Positions 46,295 to 55,371 of a stretch of 62,899 bases of DNA are shown piece after piece. Both the position numbers and the translations under genes were made by a program. This DNA comes from Bacteroidales bacterium (GTDB lineage Bacteria > Bacteroidota > Bacteroidia > Bacteroidales > Marinilabiliaceae), in NCBI GenBank assembly GCA_024401355.1, contig JAKSLF010000016.1, positions 1-62,899 on the forward strand. The letters are read 5' to 3'. The notes under the pieces were generated by a model. The model was not told the DNA's origin. It ran no database searches and saw nothing but the letters and a program-made list of their open reading frames with translations. Position 1 is the stretch's first letter. Each line of letters opens with the position of its first letter.

Positions 46295-47101
46295 TTATTT
46301 AGGCTGCTTGCCGATGTATGCAAGTATACCACCATCTACATACAATACGTGACCGTTTACTGCGTCCGACGCATGAGATGCGAGGAATACTGCTGGACCA
46401 CCAAGCTCTTCTGGGTCGAGCCAGCGTCCGGCAGGAGTCTTGGCGCAAATGAATGAGTCGAATGGATGACGGCTGCCGTCAGCCTGCTTTTCACGCAATG
46501 GAGCAGTCTGTGGCGTTGCAATGTAGCCCGGACCGATGCCGTTGCATTGTATGTTGTATTCGCCATACTCTGAGCAGATGTTTCTTGTTAGCATCTTCAA
46601 ACCACCCTTGGCTGCTGCGTAGGCAGAAACAGTCTCGCGGCCAAGTTCAGACATCATAGAGCAGATGTTGATGATCTTTCCCTCTCGACGTTCCATCATT
46701 TCTGGAAGGACTGCAGCCGAGACGATGTATGGTGCTACAAGATCGACGTCGATTACTTGCTGGAACTCAGAACGTTTCATCTCGTGCATTGGTATGCGCT
46801 TGATGATTCCTGCGTTGTTGACGAGGATGTCGATATTGCCTACTTCTGTGTGAATCTTGTCAACGAGTGCCTTGACTGCATTTTCGTCTGTGACGTCACA
46901 TACATAACCTTTTACATTTGTGATTCCAGCTTCCTTGTAGTTGTCGAGACCTCTCTGGAGAGCAGCCTCGTTGATGTCGTTGAAGATTATGTTCTTTATG
47001 CCTGCAGCAACAAATGCCTTGGCGATGTTGAAACCAATTCCATAAGATGCACCAGTAATCCATGCATTCTTTCCTTCGAGTGAAAAAATATTCATTCCCA
47101 T
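46295..47101 (-). CDS. kduD: 2-dehydro-3-deoxy-D-gluconate 5-dehydrogenase (gluconate 5-dehydrogenase family)
   Basis: A 268-residue SDR. NAD-binding GASYGIGFNIAKAF, NNAGIIKRIPMHEM, catalytic Ser in NICSMMSELGRE and YAAAKGG are present; RWLDPEELGGPAVFLAS is typical of KduD/IdnO. Next to kduI, it most likely reduces 2,5-diketo-3-deoxygluconate to KDG. Start is ATG 47101 or the ATG two codons downstream. It is 22 bp downstream of kduI. Confidence 0.92.
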   Translation of the reverse strand: MGMNIFSLEGKNAWITGASYGIGFNIAKAFVAAGIKNIIFNDINEAALQRGLDNYKEAGITNVKGYVCDVTDENAVKALVDKIHTEVGNIDILVNNAGIIKRIPMHEMKRSEFQQVIDVDLVAPYIVSAAVLPEMMERREGKIINICSMMSELGRETVSAYAAAKGGLKMLTRNICSEYGEYNIQCNGIGPGYIATPQTAPLREKQADGSRHPFDSFICAKTPAGRWLDPEELGGPAVFLASHASDAVNGHVLYVDGGILAYIGKQPK

Positions 47102-47123
47102 ACCTTTTTTATATTATTGTGTT

Positions 47124-47960
47124 TTACTTTAGATCCGTAATTGAAGAGAAATCCTGGTCGCCATAATCAAGGTTCTCGCCAGCCATTCCCCAGATGAAAG
47201 TGTAGTTTGATGTTCCGGCAGCAGAGTGGATAGACCATGATGGTGATATCACAGCCTGCTCGTTGTGCATCCAGATGTGTCGAGTCTCGTCGACTGGTCC
47301 CATGAAGTGGCAAACTGCTTGCTCCTGTGGTACTTCGAAATAGAAGTATGCTTCCATTCTCCTGTTGTGCACATGTGCCGGCATCGTGTTCCATACCGAA
47401 CCTGGCTTCAGTTCTGTCATTCCCATCTGGAGTTGGCATGTCGGAACAACCGAGTTGATTATCATTCTGTTTATCTGTCGGTGGTTCGAGCCTTCCATGG
47501 TTCCAAGCACCATGATGTCGGCTTCGCCCTTTGTCACTTTCTTTGATGGGTATTCCTTGTGGGCTGGAGCTGAGTTGAAGTATAGTTTTGCTGGAGAGTG
47601 TGGGTCGACCGAGGCGAATGTTACATTCTTCTTGCCTCTGCCGATGTAGAGCATCTCCTTGTATCCTATTTCGAACGTTTCGTTGTCGGCAGTTATTTTT
47701 GCTGTCCCGCCAACGTTTATGATTCCTATTTCGCGTCTCTCGAGAAAATATTCCGACTTCAGGTCGTCAACCGTAGGCAATGTTATTGTTGTCCATGCCG
47801 GCATTATTCCACCAACTATATATCTGTCATACAACGAATATACCATGTTGATGTCGTCTTCGGTAAATATGGTTTCGATCAGAAATTCCTTTCTGAGTCG
47901 CGAAGTGTCATAGTTTTTTGCGTCGTCCGGATGCGATGCGTATCTTAGTTCGTAATTCAT
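47124..47960 (-). CDS. kduI: 5-dehydro-4-deoxy-D-glucuronate isomerase
   Basis: A 278-residue cupin-fold isomerase acting on the product of pectate or glycosaminoglycan lyases. Conserved blocks: RKEFLIETIFTEDDINMVYS, DRYIVGGIMPAW, EIGIINVGG, MPAHVHNRRMEAYFYFEV with metal-binding His and Glu, and PSWSIHSAAGTSNYTFIWGM. The frame extends to 48005, but the family normally starts close to ATG 47960, 16 bp after the lacI stop. It lies between the regulator and kduD. Confidence 0.94.
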   Translation of the reverse strand: MNYELRYASHPDDAKNYDTSRLRKEFLIETIFTEDDINMVYSLYDRYIVGGIMPAWTTITLPTVDDLKSEYFLERREIGIINVGGTAKITADNETFEIGYKEMLYIGRGKKNVTFASVDPHSPAKLYFNSAPAHKEYPSKKVTKGEADIMVLGTMEGSNHRQINRMIINSVVPTCQLQMGMTELKPGSVWNTMPAHVHNRRMEAYFYFEVPQEQAVCHFMGPVDETRHIWMHNEQAVISPSWSIHSAAGTSNYTFIWGMAGENLDYGDQDFSSITDLK

Positions 47961-47976
47961 CTCTTCTCCTTTTGTT

Positions 47977-48981
47977 TTATCCTTTGCGTGATGAGTCTCT
48001 GACAATCAGTCGCATCGGTATTTCAATCTTCAGTTCTGCATCACTCTTGCCCTGCTTGATGTCAAGGAATGCCTGTGCTGCACGGTTGCCCATGTCAAAT
48101 GCATTCTGCTCAAGTGTCGTGAGAGCTGGTGTCAACAGTTCCGCGAAGTTTTCGTTGGCAGTTCCTATTACACCGAATTCGTTAGGAATGTCAATGTTGT
48201 TGTGCCTTGCATATTCTATCACGCCCAATGCTGCATAATCGCCCGAGCAATATAGAGCGTCGCATCCTGCCTGTAATGCTTTCGCCATGTTGTAGAATCC
48301 CTTGTCGCGTGTTATGCTGTCGTTGAATATGATTGACTCGTCTATTTCGATTCCGTTGTCGGCCAACGCTTTCTTGTATCCTTCCATTCTGTCGGTGTAT
48401 ACATTCGACAAAAGGTCGCCTCCAAGATGTCCTATGCGTTTGTATCCGCTTTTTATAAGGTGCGCCGTTGCCTGGTATGCACCAGTAAAGTTGTCGTTCG
48501 TTACAGAAGCACCTTCGATGTCTCTGAATGCACGGTCGAACTGCACGAGTGCAAGTCCGCTTTTTGTTATGTCGGCCAATGATTTGCTGTCGGTCGTTTC
48601 AAGCGAATGCGACATTATTATTCCAGCCACTTGATTACGCATGAGTGTCATGATCGCTCTCTTTTCATCCTCCTGTCTCTCGTGCGACTGACAGATGATG
48701 AGGTTGTATCCTGCTGGGTTCAGTATGGCTTCGGCTCCGCTGATGACGTTAGAGAAAAATTGTCTGTTGATTCTTGGGACAATCATGCCAACGGTGTCTG
48801 TCGACCCTTTTCTGAGTGACGATGCAAGAAGGTTGCGTTCGTATCCCATCTCTGCCGCCGTCCTGCTTATCAGTTCGCGTGTCGCAGCACTTACTCGCGT
48901 GTTGCCCGCAAGTGCTCTCGATACTGTCGAAGGCGTTATGTTGAGTGCTTTCGCTATGTCGTTAATTGTTGGCCTTGCCAT
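47977..48981 (-). CDS. LacI-family transcriptional regulator of the uronate locus
   Basis: A 334-residue regulator. The N-terminal helix-turn-helix reads TINDIAKALNITPSTVSRAL, then the hinge helix RNLLASSLRKGSTDTVGMIV and a periplasmic-binding-like sensor domain. First gene of the lacI-kduI-kduD operon. A palindrome CAAACGTTTG lies between the -33 and -7 elements of its own promoter, pointing to autorepression. The inducer is probably a uronate intermediate. The longer frame to 49029 overlaps the promoter, so ATG 48981 is chosen. Confidence 0.9.
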   Translation of the reverse strand: MARPTINDIAKALNITPSTVSRALAGNTRVSAATRELISRTAAEMGYERNLLASSLRKGSTDTVGMIVPRINRQFFSNVISGAEAILNPAGYNLIICQSHERQEDEKRAIMTLMRNQVAGIIMSHSLETTDSKSLADITKSGLALVQFDRAFRDIEGASVTNDNFTGAYQATAHLIKSGYKRIGHLGGDLLSNVYTDRMEGYKKALADNGIEIDESIIFNDSITRDKGFYNMAKALQAGCDALYCSGDYAALGVIEYARHNNIDIPNEFGVIGTANENFAELLTPALTTLEQNAFDMGNRAAQAFLDIKQGKSDAELKIEIPMRLIVRDSSRKG

Positions 48982-49006
48982 CTTCTGTTCTTTTTTGTTC
49001 TGTGTG

Positions 49007-49037
49007 CAAAAATACAAACGTTTGCGCATATTTCAAA
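49007..49037 (-). promoter_or_regulatory. Promoter and operator of lacI-kduI-kduD
   Basis: On the minus strand TTTG (49034-49037) and TATTTTTG (49007-49014) are 19 bp apart. The spacer contains a perfect LacI-type palindrome CAAACGTTTG (49015-49024) within GCGCAAACGTTTG, exactly where a bound repressor would block polymerase. Confidence 0.8.
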
Positions 49038-49145
49038 ACTTTTTGGAGAAAAATTCATATTATTCTTGCTGTTTGTTGTTTATGGGTTTTTGTCGTCTAT
49101 ATTTATAAGGTATGGTTGGGTGCTTTGCCTGGGGCGTCTTTTTAA

Positions 49146-49286
49146 ATCGTTTGCACGTTATTTTGAGGGTAGTGGCAACGTTTGCACACTAAAAACACGG
49201 ATTCTGCGTTTGTGTGTGGTTCGTGTGTCTTGGAAATGGATATGTAACTATTTGATATACAATACTAATAAAAAAATGTTTGCAAA
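49146..49286. promoter_or_regulatory. Cluster of LacI-type operator-like sites in the divergent region
   Basis: Three further sites resemble the lacI operator: ATCGTTTGCAC near 49146-49156, GCAACGTTTGC at 49175-49185, and GTTTGCAAATG around 49278-49288 (core TTTGCAAA 49279-49286). They lie between lacI and uxaC. The rest of the 425-bp gap is AT-rich with no gene. Confidence 0.55.
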
Positions 49287-49289
49287 TGT

Positions 49290-49321
49290 TTTGTATTTTT
49301 CGTGTCTTTCGTGTAATTTTA
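49290..49321 (+). promoter_or_regulatory. Candidate promoter of uxaC
   Basis: TTTG (49290-49293) and TAATTTTA (49314-49321, one mismatch to the -7 consensus) are 20 bp apart. The operator-like TTTGCAAA lies just upstream. The leader to ATG 49407 would be about 80 nt. Confidence 0.45.
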
Positions 49322-49406
49322 CCGCCAGAAATGAAACATTGATGTCTCAACTGCGTATTCTATCAATGTATTCGCAATATAATTTGATACTAAAATTTTT
49401 TATAAT

Positions 49407-50828
49407 ATGGCAAAAGCATTCATTAATCCTGATTTCATTCTCACTAACGAGACTGCAAAGACACTCTATCATGAGCATGCTGAGAAAATGCCTATAATCG
49501 ACTATCACTGTCATCTTATTCCACAGATGGTTGCCGAGAATAAGCGTTTTGAGTCTATTGCTCAGATTTGGCTCATGGGTGATCACTACAAGTGGCGTGC
49601 AATGCGTTCTAATGGAGTCGATGAGCGTTTCTGTACTGGCAAGGATACTTCCGATTGGGAGAAGTTTGAAAAGTGGGCAGAGACTGTTCCATACACTTTC
49701 CGCAATCCTCTCTATCATTGGACTCACCTCGAACTTCATACTGCTTTCGGTATCGATAAGCTCCTGAGCCCTAAGACTGCACGTGAAATCTTTGATGAAT
49801 GTAACGACAAGATCAAAAACGACCCTAAGTTTACTCCACGTGGACTTATGGAGTTCTATAATGTAAAGGTAGTCTGCACAACTGATGATCCTATCGACTC
49901 GCTCGAACATCACAAGACTGTCGCTTCTGATCCAACTGCAAAAACTCGTATGCTTCCTACTTGGCGTCCTGATAAGGCTATGGCTGTCGAGGTCCCTGCT
50001 GATTTTAAGGCTTATGTTGAAAAACTCAGCCAGGCTGCTGGCAAGAATATCTCCAACTTCGATGATTTCGTCGATGCCCTCCAGGCTCGTCACGATTTCT
50101 TCGAGTCTATGGGATGCCGACTCTCTGACCATGGTATCGAGGAGTTCTATGCTGAAGATTATACCGATGCTGAAATTAAGGCTATATTTAATAAGGTATA
50201 TGGCGGCTCAGAACTGACTAATGAGGAAATCCTCAAGTTCAAGAGTGCGATGATGATTATCTTCGCCGAGCAGGATGCAACATCTGGTTGGACTCAGCAG
50301 TTCCACTATGGTGCAATCCGCAACAACAATACAAAGATGTTCAAGCTTCTCGGTCCTGATACTGGTTTCGACTCTATCGGTGAGTTTACAACTGCCAAGA
50401 AGTGCGCCAAGTTCCTTGATAAGCTTAATTCAGAAGGTAAGCTCGCCAAGACTATCCTCTACAATCTTAACCCTTGCGCCAACGAAGTTCTTGCCACAAT
50501 GCTCGGCAACTTCCAGGATGGCTCGGTTCCAGGCAAGATTCAGCTCGGCTCGGGCTGGTGGTTCCTCGATCAGAAGGATGGTATGCAGAAGCAGATGAAT
50601 GCACTTTCTGTTCTTGGCCTTCTCAGTCGTTTCGTCGGCATGCTTACTGACTCGCGTTCGTTCCTCTCATATCCACGTCACGAATATTTCCGTCGTACTC
50701 TTTGCAACCTCGTTGGTACCGACATCGAAAACGGCGAAATACCTTATTCTGGTTATGAGGCTGAACGAGTAAATCAGATGATTGAGGACATTAGCTATAA
50801 CAATGCTAAGAACTACTTCAATTTCTAA
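49407..50828 (+). CDS. uxaC: Uronate isomerase
   Basis: A 473-residue amidohydrolase-fold enzyme converting galacturonate to tagaturonate and glucuronate to fructuronate. Motifs: PIIDYHCHLIPQMVAEN (HxH metal site), DHYKWRAMRSNGV, VVCTTDDPIDSLEHHK and WWFLDQKDGMQKQ. Codons are strongly biased toward C-ending and preferred forms, as in rpsA, suggesting high expression. First gene of the rightward uronate group. Confidence 0.97.
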   Translation: MAKAFINPDFILTNETAKTLYHEHAEKMPIIDYHCHLIPQMVAENKRFESIAQIWLMGDHYKWRAMRSNGVDERFCTGKDTSDWEKFEKWAETVPYTFRNPLYHWTHLELHTAFGIDKLLSPKTAREIFDECNDKIKNDPKFTPRGLMEFYNVKVVCTTDDPIDSLEHHKTVASDPTAKTRMLPTWRPDKAMAVEVPADFKAYVEKLSQAAGKNISNFDDFVDALQARHDFFESMGCRLSDHGIEEFYAEDYTDAEIKAIFNKVYGGSELTNEEILKFKSAMMIIFAEQDATSGWTQQFHYGAIRNNNTKMFKLLGPDTGFDSIGEFTTAKKCAKFLDKLNSEGKLAKTILYNLNPCANEVLATMLGNFQDGSVPGKIQLGSGWWFLDQKDGMQKQMNALSVLGLLSRFVGMLTDSRSFLSYPRHEYFRRTLCNLVGTDIENGEIPYSGYEAERVNQMIEDISYNNAKNYFNF

Positions 50829-50988
50829 ACAAAAGTAAATCATGTCCCTCCTTTCCCCAAGGGTTCCGTCCACTTGGGGGTCTCGTAGGGATACCGTAGG
50901 GATACCGAAGGAATGAAGAATGTCTGACTTCTGTTTTTCCCGACATATAACAATAAATAGTTTATAAATTTTTAACTGTAACAATACA
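50829..50988. other. uxaC-kdgK spacer with hairpin and tandem repeat
   Basis: Contains a CCCCAAG/CTTGGGG hairpin (50855-50879) without a T-tract, then two exact copies of GTAGGGATACC (50885-50895, 50896-50906). TCTCGTAGGGATA followed by TCTGACTTC also occurs in repeat copy B with similar spacing. No promoter was recognised. Confidence 0.5.
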
Positions 50989-52029
50989 ATGGCAAAAGTT
51001 GTAACTTTCGGTGAGATTATGCTTCGTCTGGCAACTCCAGGCTATCTCCGTTTCTCTCAGGCTAAGGAATTTAACGCTACTTTCGGTGGTGGCGAAGCTA
51101 ATGTAGCCGTTTCTCTTGCTAACTATGGCGTAGAGACTTCTTTCGTAACTCGTCTCCCACAGAACGATATAGCAGAATCATGCATCATGGATCTCCGTGC
51201 ACACAATGTTGGCACAAAGGACATCATCCGTGGTGGTAACCGTGTAGGCATCTACTTCCTCGAGACTGGTGCTGTAGCTCGTGCTTCTAAGGTTGTTTAC
51301 GACCGTGCAAATTCCTCTATCGCTGAGATTCAGCCAGGTATGGTAAACTGGGAAGAGGTTCTCAAGGGTGCCGATTATTTCCACTGGACTGGTATCACTC
51401 CAGCTCTCTCTCAGGGTGCTGCCGATGCTTGCCTCGAGGCTATCAAGGTTGCTAACAAGCTTGGTGTTAAGGTCTCTTGCGACCTCAACTATCGCAAGAA
51501 TCTCTGGAAGTATGGCAAGACTGCTTCTGAAGTTATGCCAGCTCTCGTTGAGGGTTGCGATGTTATCCTTGGCAACGAGGAAGACTGCGAAAAGGTGTTC
51601 GGCATCAAGCCAGAAGGTTTCGACGTAACTGCAACAAATGGCGAGGTTAACGCTGCTGAGTTCGAGTCTGTCTGCACTCAGATGATGAAGAAGTTCCCAC
51701 GTTGCAAGAAGATGATCGTTACTCTCCGTGGTGCTATCAATGCAAATCACAACACTTGGGGCGGCGTTCTCTACTCTGATGGTTCGCTCAAGCAGTCAAG
51801 ACGTTATGATATCACTCACATCGTCGATCGTGTAGGTGGTGGCGACTCATTCATGGGCGGTCTTCTCTATGGTCTTATCGCTTATCCAACTGACGACCAG
51901 AAGGCTCTCGACTTTGCTGTTGCAGCTTCTTGCCTCAAGCATACTATCTATGGCGACTTCAACCTTGTGACTGTTGCCGAGGTCGAGAATCTCATGAAGG
52001 GTGATGGCTCAGGTCGTGTTTCTCGTTAA
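50989..52029 (+). CDS. kdgK: 2-dehydro-3-deoxygluconokinase
   Basis: A 346-residue PfkB-family kinase phosphorylating KDG to KDPG. N-terminal FGGGEANVAVSLANYGVE, CDLNYRKNLWKYGK, and the C-terminal signature RVGGGDSFMGGLLYGL with catalytic Asp are intact. Its place before eda and after uxaC fixes the role. A homologous copy lies at 27521. Highly biased codons. Confidence 0.95.
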   Translation: MAKVVTFGEIMLRLATPGYLRFSQAKEFNATFGGGEANVAVSLANYGVETSFVTRLPQNDIAESCIMDLRAHNVGTKDIIRGGNRVGIYFLETGAVARASKVVYDRANSSIAEIQPGMVNWEEVLKGADYFHWTGITPALSQGAADACLEAIKVANKLGVKVSCDLNYRKNLWKYGKTASEVMPALVEGCDVILGNEEDCEKVFGIKPEGFDVTATNGEVNAAEFESVCTQMMKKFPRCKKMIVTLRGAINANHNTWGGVLYSDGSLKQSRRYDITHIVDRVGGGDSFMGGLLYGLIAYPTDDQKALDFAVAASCLKHTIYGDFNLVTVAEVENLMKGDGSGRVSR

Positions 52030-52061
52030 TTGATGTTTGATAATTTATAATTGATATTTCA

Positions 52062-52733
52062 ATGGCAAAATTTGATAAGGTGGCCGTACTCGACAAGATC
52101 GGCTCTACAGGCATGGTTCCTGTTTTCTATCATAAGGATCTCGATACATGTAAGAAGGTCGTTAAGGCTTGTTACGACGGTGGCGTTCGTGCTTTCGAAT
52201 TCACTAACCGTGGCGACTTCGCTCATGAGATTTTCGGCGAGCTTGTAAAGTGGGCTAATACCGAATGTCCTGAACTCGCTCTTGGTATCGGCTCTGTTGT
52301 CGACGCTCCAACAGCTGCTCTCTACATCCAGCTCGGTGCTAATTTCGTCGTAGGTCCACTTTTCAACGAAGAGATTGCTCCAATCTGCAACCGTCGTCTC
52401 GTTCCTTACTGCCCTGGTTGCGGTACTGTGTCTGAGATTGGCAAGGCTCAGGAACTTGGCTGCGACCTTACTAAGCTCTTCCCTGGCGATGTCTATGGTC
52501 CTAATATGGTCAAGGGTCTCAAGGCTCCAATGCCATGGTCAAAGATTATGGTTACTGGTGGCGTTGCTCCAGAAAAAGAGAACCTCGAGAAGTGGTTCGC
52601 TGCTGGTGTGTTCTGCGTCGGCATGGGCTCTAAGCTCTTCCCTGGCGACAAGGTTAAGGCTGGCGACTGGCAGTATGTTACTGACAAGTGCAAGGAGTGC
52701 CTTGACATCATTAAGCCTCTTTTGAAGAAGTAG
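52062..52733 (+). CDS. eda: KDPG/KHG aldolase
   Basis: A 223-residue class I aldolase splitting KDPG to pyruvate and glyceraldehyde 3-phosphate. The TIM barrel has VPVFYHKDLDTCKKVVKACY, GGVRAFEFTNRG, NFVVGPLFNEEIAPICNRR, PYCPGCGTVSEIGKAQELG, KLFPGDVYGPNMVKGLKAP with the phosphate or Schiff-base region, and MVTGGVAPEKEN. It follows kdgK by 32 bp; a strong terminator comes next. Confidence 0.95.
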   Translation: MAKFDKVAVLDKIGSTGMVPVFYHKDLDTCKKVVKACYDGGVRAFEFTNRGDFAHEIFGELVKWANTECPELALGIGSVVDAPTAALYIQLGANFVVGPLFNEEIAPICNRRLVPYCPGCGTVSEIGKAQELGCDLTKLFPGDVYGPNMVKGLKAPMPWSKIMVTGGVAPEKENLEKWFAAGVFCVGMGSKLFPGDKVKAGDWQYVTDKCKECLDIIKPLLKK

Positions 52734-52754
52734 TTTTTTCATTCTTATAACGTG

Positions 52755-52804
52755 CTCGTGGAGACTGGTGTCTTCATGACTGGCTGGTCTCCACGAGTTT
52801 TTTT
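52755..52804 (+). terminator. Rho-independent terminator after eda
   Basis: A perfect 11-bp stem CTCGTGGAGAC/GTCTCCACGAG with a 21-base loop is followed by seven Ts. It separates uxaC-kdgK-eda from exuT. Confidence 0.9.
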
Positions 52805-52839
52805 CCATCATTCCTAATCACAGAAAAAAGGATTTATTT

Positions 52840-54282
52840 ATGAGTGGTTCAATAAAAATGACTAATTGGCGTTGGTATATTTGTATGCTGCTTTTTGTGG
52901 CTACTACCGTCAATTATATGGATCGTCAGGTCCTCTCTATGACTTGGAAGGAGTTTATTTCTCCTGAATTTCATTGGAACGACGAACATTATGGTATCAT
53001 TACCGGCGTGTTCTCAATTATATATGCCATCGCATGTCTTTGTGCTGGCCGATTCGTCGATTGGATGGGTACTAAGAAGGGTTATCTCTGGGCAATTGGC
53101 ATCTGGTCGCTTGGCGCATGTCTTCATGCCGGATGTGGATGGGCAACTATCGAATTCGGTGGTTTCGAAGGTGTCTCTTCTGCTGCCGAACTTGCTAAAA
53201 CAACAGGCGATGTAGCTGCTTCTGTAGCTACTATTTCTGTCTATCTGTTCATCTTCTGCCGTACTGTTTTGGCACTTGGCGAGGCGGGCAATTTCCCTGC
53301 TGCCATTAAGGTGACAGCCGAATATTTCCCTAAGAAGGACCGCGCTTTCGCGACTTCTATTTTCAATGCAGGCGCTTCTGTAGGTGCCCTTGCGGCTCCT
53401 CTCACTATCCCTTCACTAGCAGCCGCTTATGGTTGGGAGATGTCTTTCATCATCATTGGTGCACTCGGTTTCGTCTGGATGTTCTTCTGGGTATTTATGT
53501 ACGACAAACCAGAGTCTTCGTCACATGTCAACAAAACTGAACTTGAATATATCCATCAGGATGACGCTTCGGCTGAGGTCGCTGAAACTCCTGTCGAGAC
53601 AAAGGCTATCCCTTTCCTCAAGTGCTTTACTTTCAAGCAGACTTGGGCTTTCATCGCTGGTAAGTTCTTTACCGATGGTGTGTGGTGGTTCTTCCTTTTC
53701 TGGGCTCCATCCTATTTCCAGGATCAGTTTGGTATCAAGGCGTCCGACTCTATGGGACAGGCTCTTATCTTTACTTTGTATCTTATCTGTACCGTGATTT
53801 CTATCGGTGGCGGATATCTTCCTAAGTTCTTCGTTGAGAAGAAGGGTATGGAACCTTATGCCGGACGTATGCGTGCGATGCTTATCTTCGCTTTCTTCCC
53901 TATCTTCGCTCTCTTCGCTCAGCCACTTGGAGCTTACTCTGCATGGTGGCCTGCTATTATAATCGGACTTGCTGGTGCCGGACATCAGGCTTGGTCGGCC
54001 AATCTGTTCTCGACTATCGGCGATATGTTCCCTAAGTCAACTGTAGCAACTATTACTGGTATTGGCTCTATGGTTGGTGGTATCGGTTCGATGCTTATTA
54101 ATACAGGTTCTGGTAAGCTTTTCACTTATGCTGCTGAGCAGGGTTCCGCTTTCTCTTTCTTCGGATTTGAAGGTAAACCTGCCGGTTACATGATTATCTT
54201 CTGCATCTGTGCCGTAGCTTATCTTCTTGCGTGGAGCATTATGAAGTATTTGGTTCCTAAACACAAGCCTGTCGAAGAATAA
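52840..54282 (+). CDS. exuT: MFS hexuronate transporter (ExuT-like)
   Basis: A 480-residue membrane protein with about 12 hydrophobic segments of the anion:cation symporter (ACS) family. NYMDRQVLSMTWKEFI near residue 25, CAGRFVDWMGTKKGY, and ALGEAGNFPAAIKVTAEYFP are typical of ExuT/GudP-type uptake proteins. It probably imports galacturonate or glucuronate. An insertion around residues 100-130 between helices is somewhat long. No standard promoter was recognised behind the eda terminator. Confidence 0.9.
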   Translation: MSGSIKMTNWRWYICMLLFVATTVNYMDRQVLSMTWKEFISPEFHWNDEHYGIITGVFSIIYAIACLCAGRFVDWMGTKKGYLWAIGIWSLGACLHAGCGWATIEFGGFEGVSSAAELAKTTGDVAASVATISVYLFIFCRTVLALGEAGNFPAAIKVTAEYFPKKDRAFATSIFNAGASVGALAAPLTIPSLAAAYGWEMSFIIIGALGFVWMFFWVFMYDKPESSSHVNKTELEYIHQDDASAEVAETPVETKAIPFLKCFTFKQTWAFIAGKFFTDGVWWFFLFWAPSYFQDQFGIKASDSMGQALIFTLYLICTVISIGGGYLPKFFVEKKGMEPYAGRMRAMLIFAFFPIFALFAQPLGAYSAWWPAIIIGLAGAGHQAWSANLFSTIGDMFPKSTVATITGIGSMVGGIGSMLINTGSGKLFTYAAEQGSAFSFFGFEGKPAGYMIIFCICAVAYLLAWSIMKYLVPKHKPVEE

Positions 54283-54303
54283 TAGATATTTATTGCATTC
54301 CGT

Positions 54304-55347
54304 ATGAGGACTAATAAGGTTACAATTAAGGATATTGCCAAATTGGCTGGTGTGTCAATCGGTACTGTCGATCGTGTGTTCCACAATCGAGGTGAGGTCG
54401 CACAGCAGACTCGCGACAAGATTCTTCGCATTGCTGCTGATTTGGGCTATTCCAATGATGCCGTCAGAGAACCTCGTCCTCTCAAGATTGTTGCGGTCAT
54501 GCCTAGCCCCGATTCCGAAAACACTTTCTGGAATCTTCATCGCAATGGCATCATGCAGCAGGCGTCTTTGACTTCCGATTGTCGTGTCGATGTCGAGATT
54601 CTCGATTTCAGCATGCATGACGAATCAGATTTCAGGGAAAAGGCAAAGGCAGCCATAGCGCTTAATCCCGATGGTGTCATTTATGCTCCTGTGTTTCAAG
54701 ATGAAAGTTTGGAGTTTTCTGTCGATCTCGATCGGTTGAATATTCCATACATTTTTGTCGATACCATTCTTAATGGCACCAACCAGATAAGCTATATTGG
54801 TGAAGATGCATATCAGAGCGGTAGGGTAGCGGCTAGTATTATCGATTTCGGAGTCTCTCCCGACAAGGATATTCTGATGGTCAATATCGCTAGAAATATC
54901 GGCAGTATGCCCCATCTCGCTGCTCGCAATCAAGGCTTCCTTAGTTATTTCATGGATGGTGGGCGAAATACAGGTCTTAAGATTTCTGTCGATATCCCAT
55001 CTGCCGATTTTGAAGCTATAGACAGCCGTCTGCAGCATGTCCTTAGTCACAACAATGTTGGTGCTATATGGGTCTCTAATTCTAAAGGATATATTGTCGC
55101 ACAGTATCTTGATAAGATTGATCGTAAGGATGTGGTGATTGTCGGTTATGATGTCTACGAGAAGAATATTGAATATCTTCGTCGCAACAAGATTAATTTC
55201 CTCGTCGCTCAACGTCCGTCCGAGCAGGGTAGAAGAGCTCTTAGGGCTATGGTTGACTATCTGGCTAAACATAAACGACCTATGCAAACCGACTTTCAAA
55301 GGGTTGAGGTCGTTAATGCAGAGACTCTCAGATACTATTTTGACTAG
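54304..55347 (+). CDS. Second LacI-family regulator of the uronate locus
   Basis: A 347-residue LacI regulator. The DNA-binding region reads TIKDIAKLAGVSIGTVDRVF, then hinge residues and a periplasmic-binding domain of the ribose-binding type (KIVAVMPSPDSENTFWNLHR, VGAIWVSNSKGYIVAQYLD). It follows exuT by 21 bp and precedes yhcH by 24 bp, so it is embedded in the operon it may control. It is quite different from the first regulator at 47977. Confidence 0.9.
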   Translation: MRTNKVTIKDIAKLAGVSIGTVDRVFHNRGEVAQQTRDKILRIAADLGYSNDAVREPRPLKIVAVMPSPDSENTFWNLHRNGIMQQASLTSDCRVDVEILDFSMHDESDFREKAKAAIALNPDGVIYAPVFQDESLEFSVDLDRLNIPYIFVDTILNGTNQISYIGEDAYQSGRVAASIIDFGVSPDKDILMVNIARNIGSMPHLAARNQGFLSYFMDGGRNTGLKISVDIPSADFEAIDSRLQHVLSHNNVGAIWVSNSKGYIVAQYLDKIDRKDVVIVGYDVYEKNIEYLRRNKINFLVAQRPSEQGRRALRAMVDYLAKHKRPMQTDFQRVEVVNAETLRYYFD

Positions 55348-55371
55348 AGTAATTATTAAAGTTTTTATAAT

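Noticed and set aside
48982-49029. Longer N terminus of the LacI regulator
   Set aside because: It spans the predicted promoter and operator; LacI proteins start just before the helix-turn-helix, as from ATG 48981.
50855-50879. CCCCAAG/CTTGGGG hairpin as terminator of uxaC
   Set aside because: No T-tract follows, and kdgK and eda continue the pathway in the same direction.
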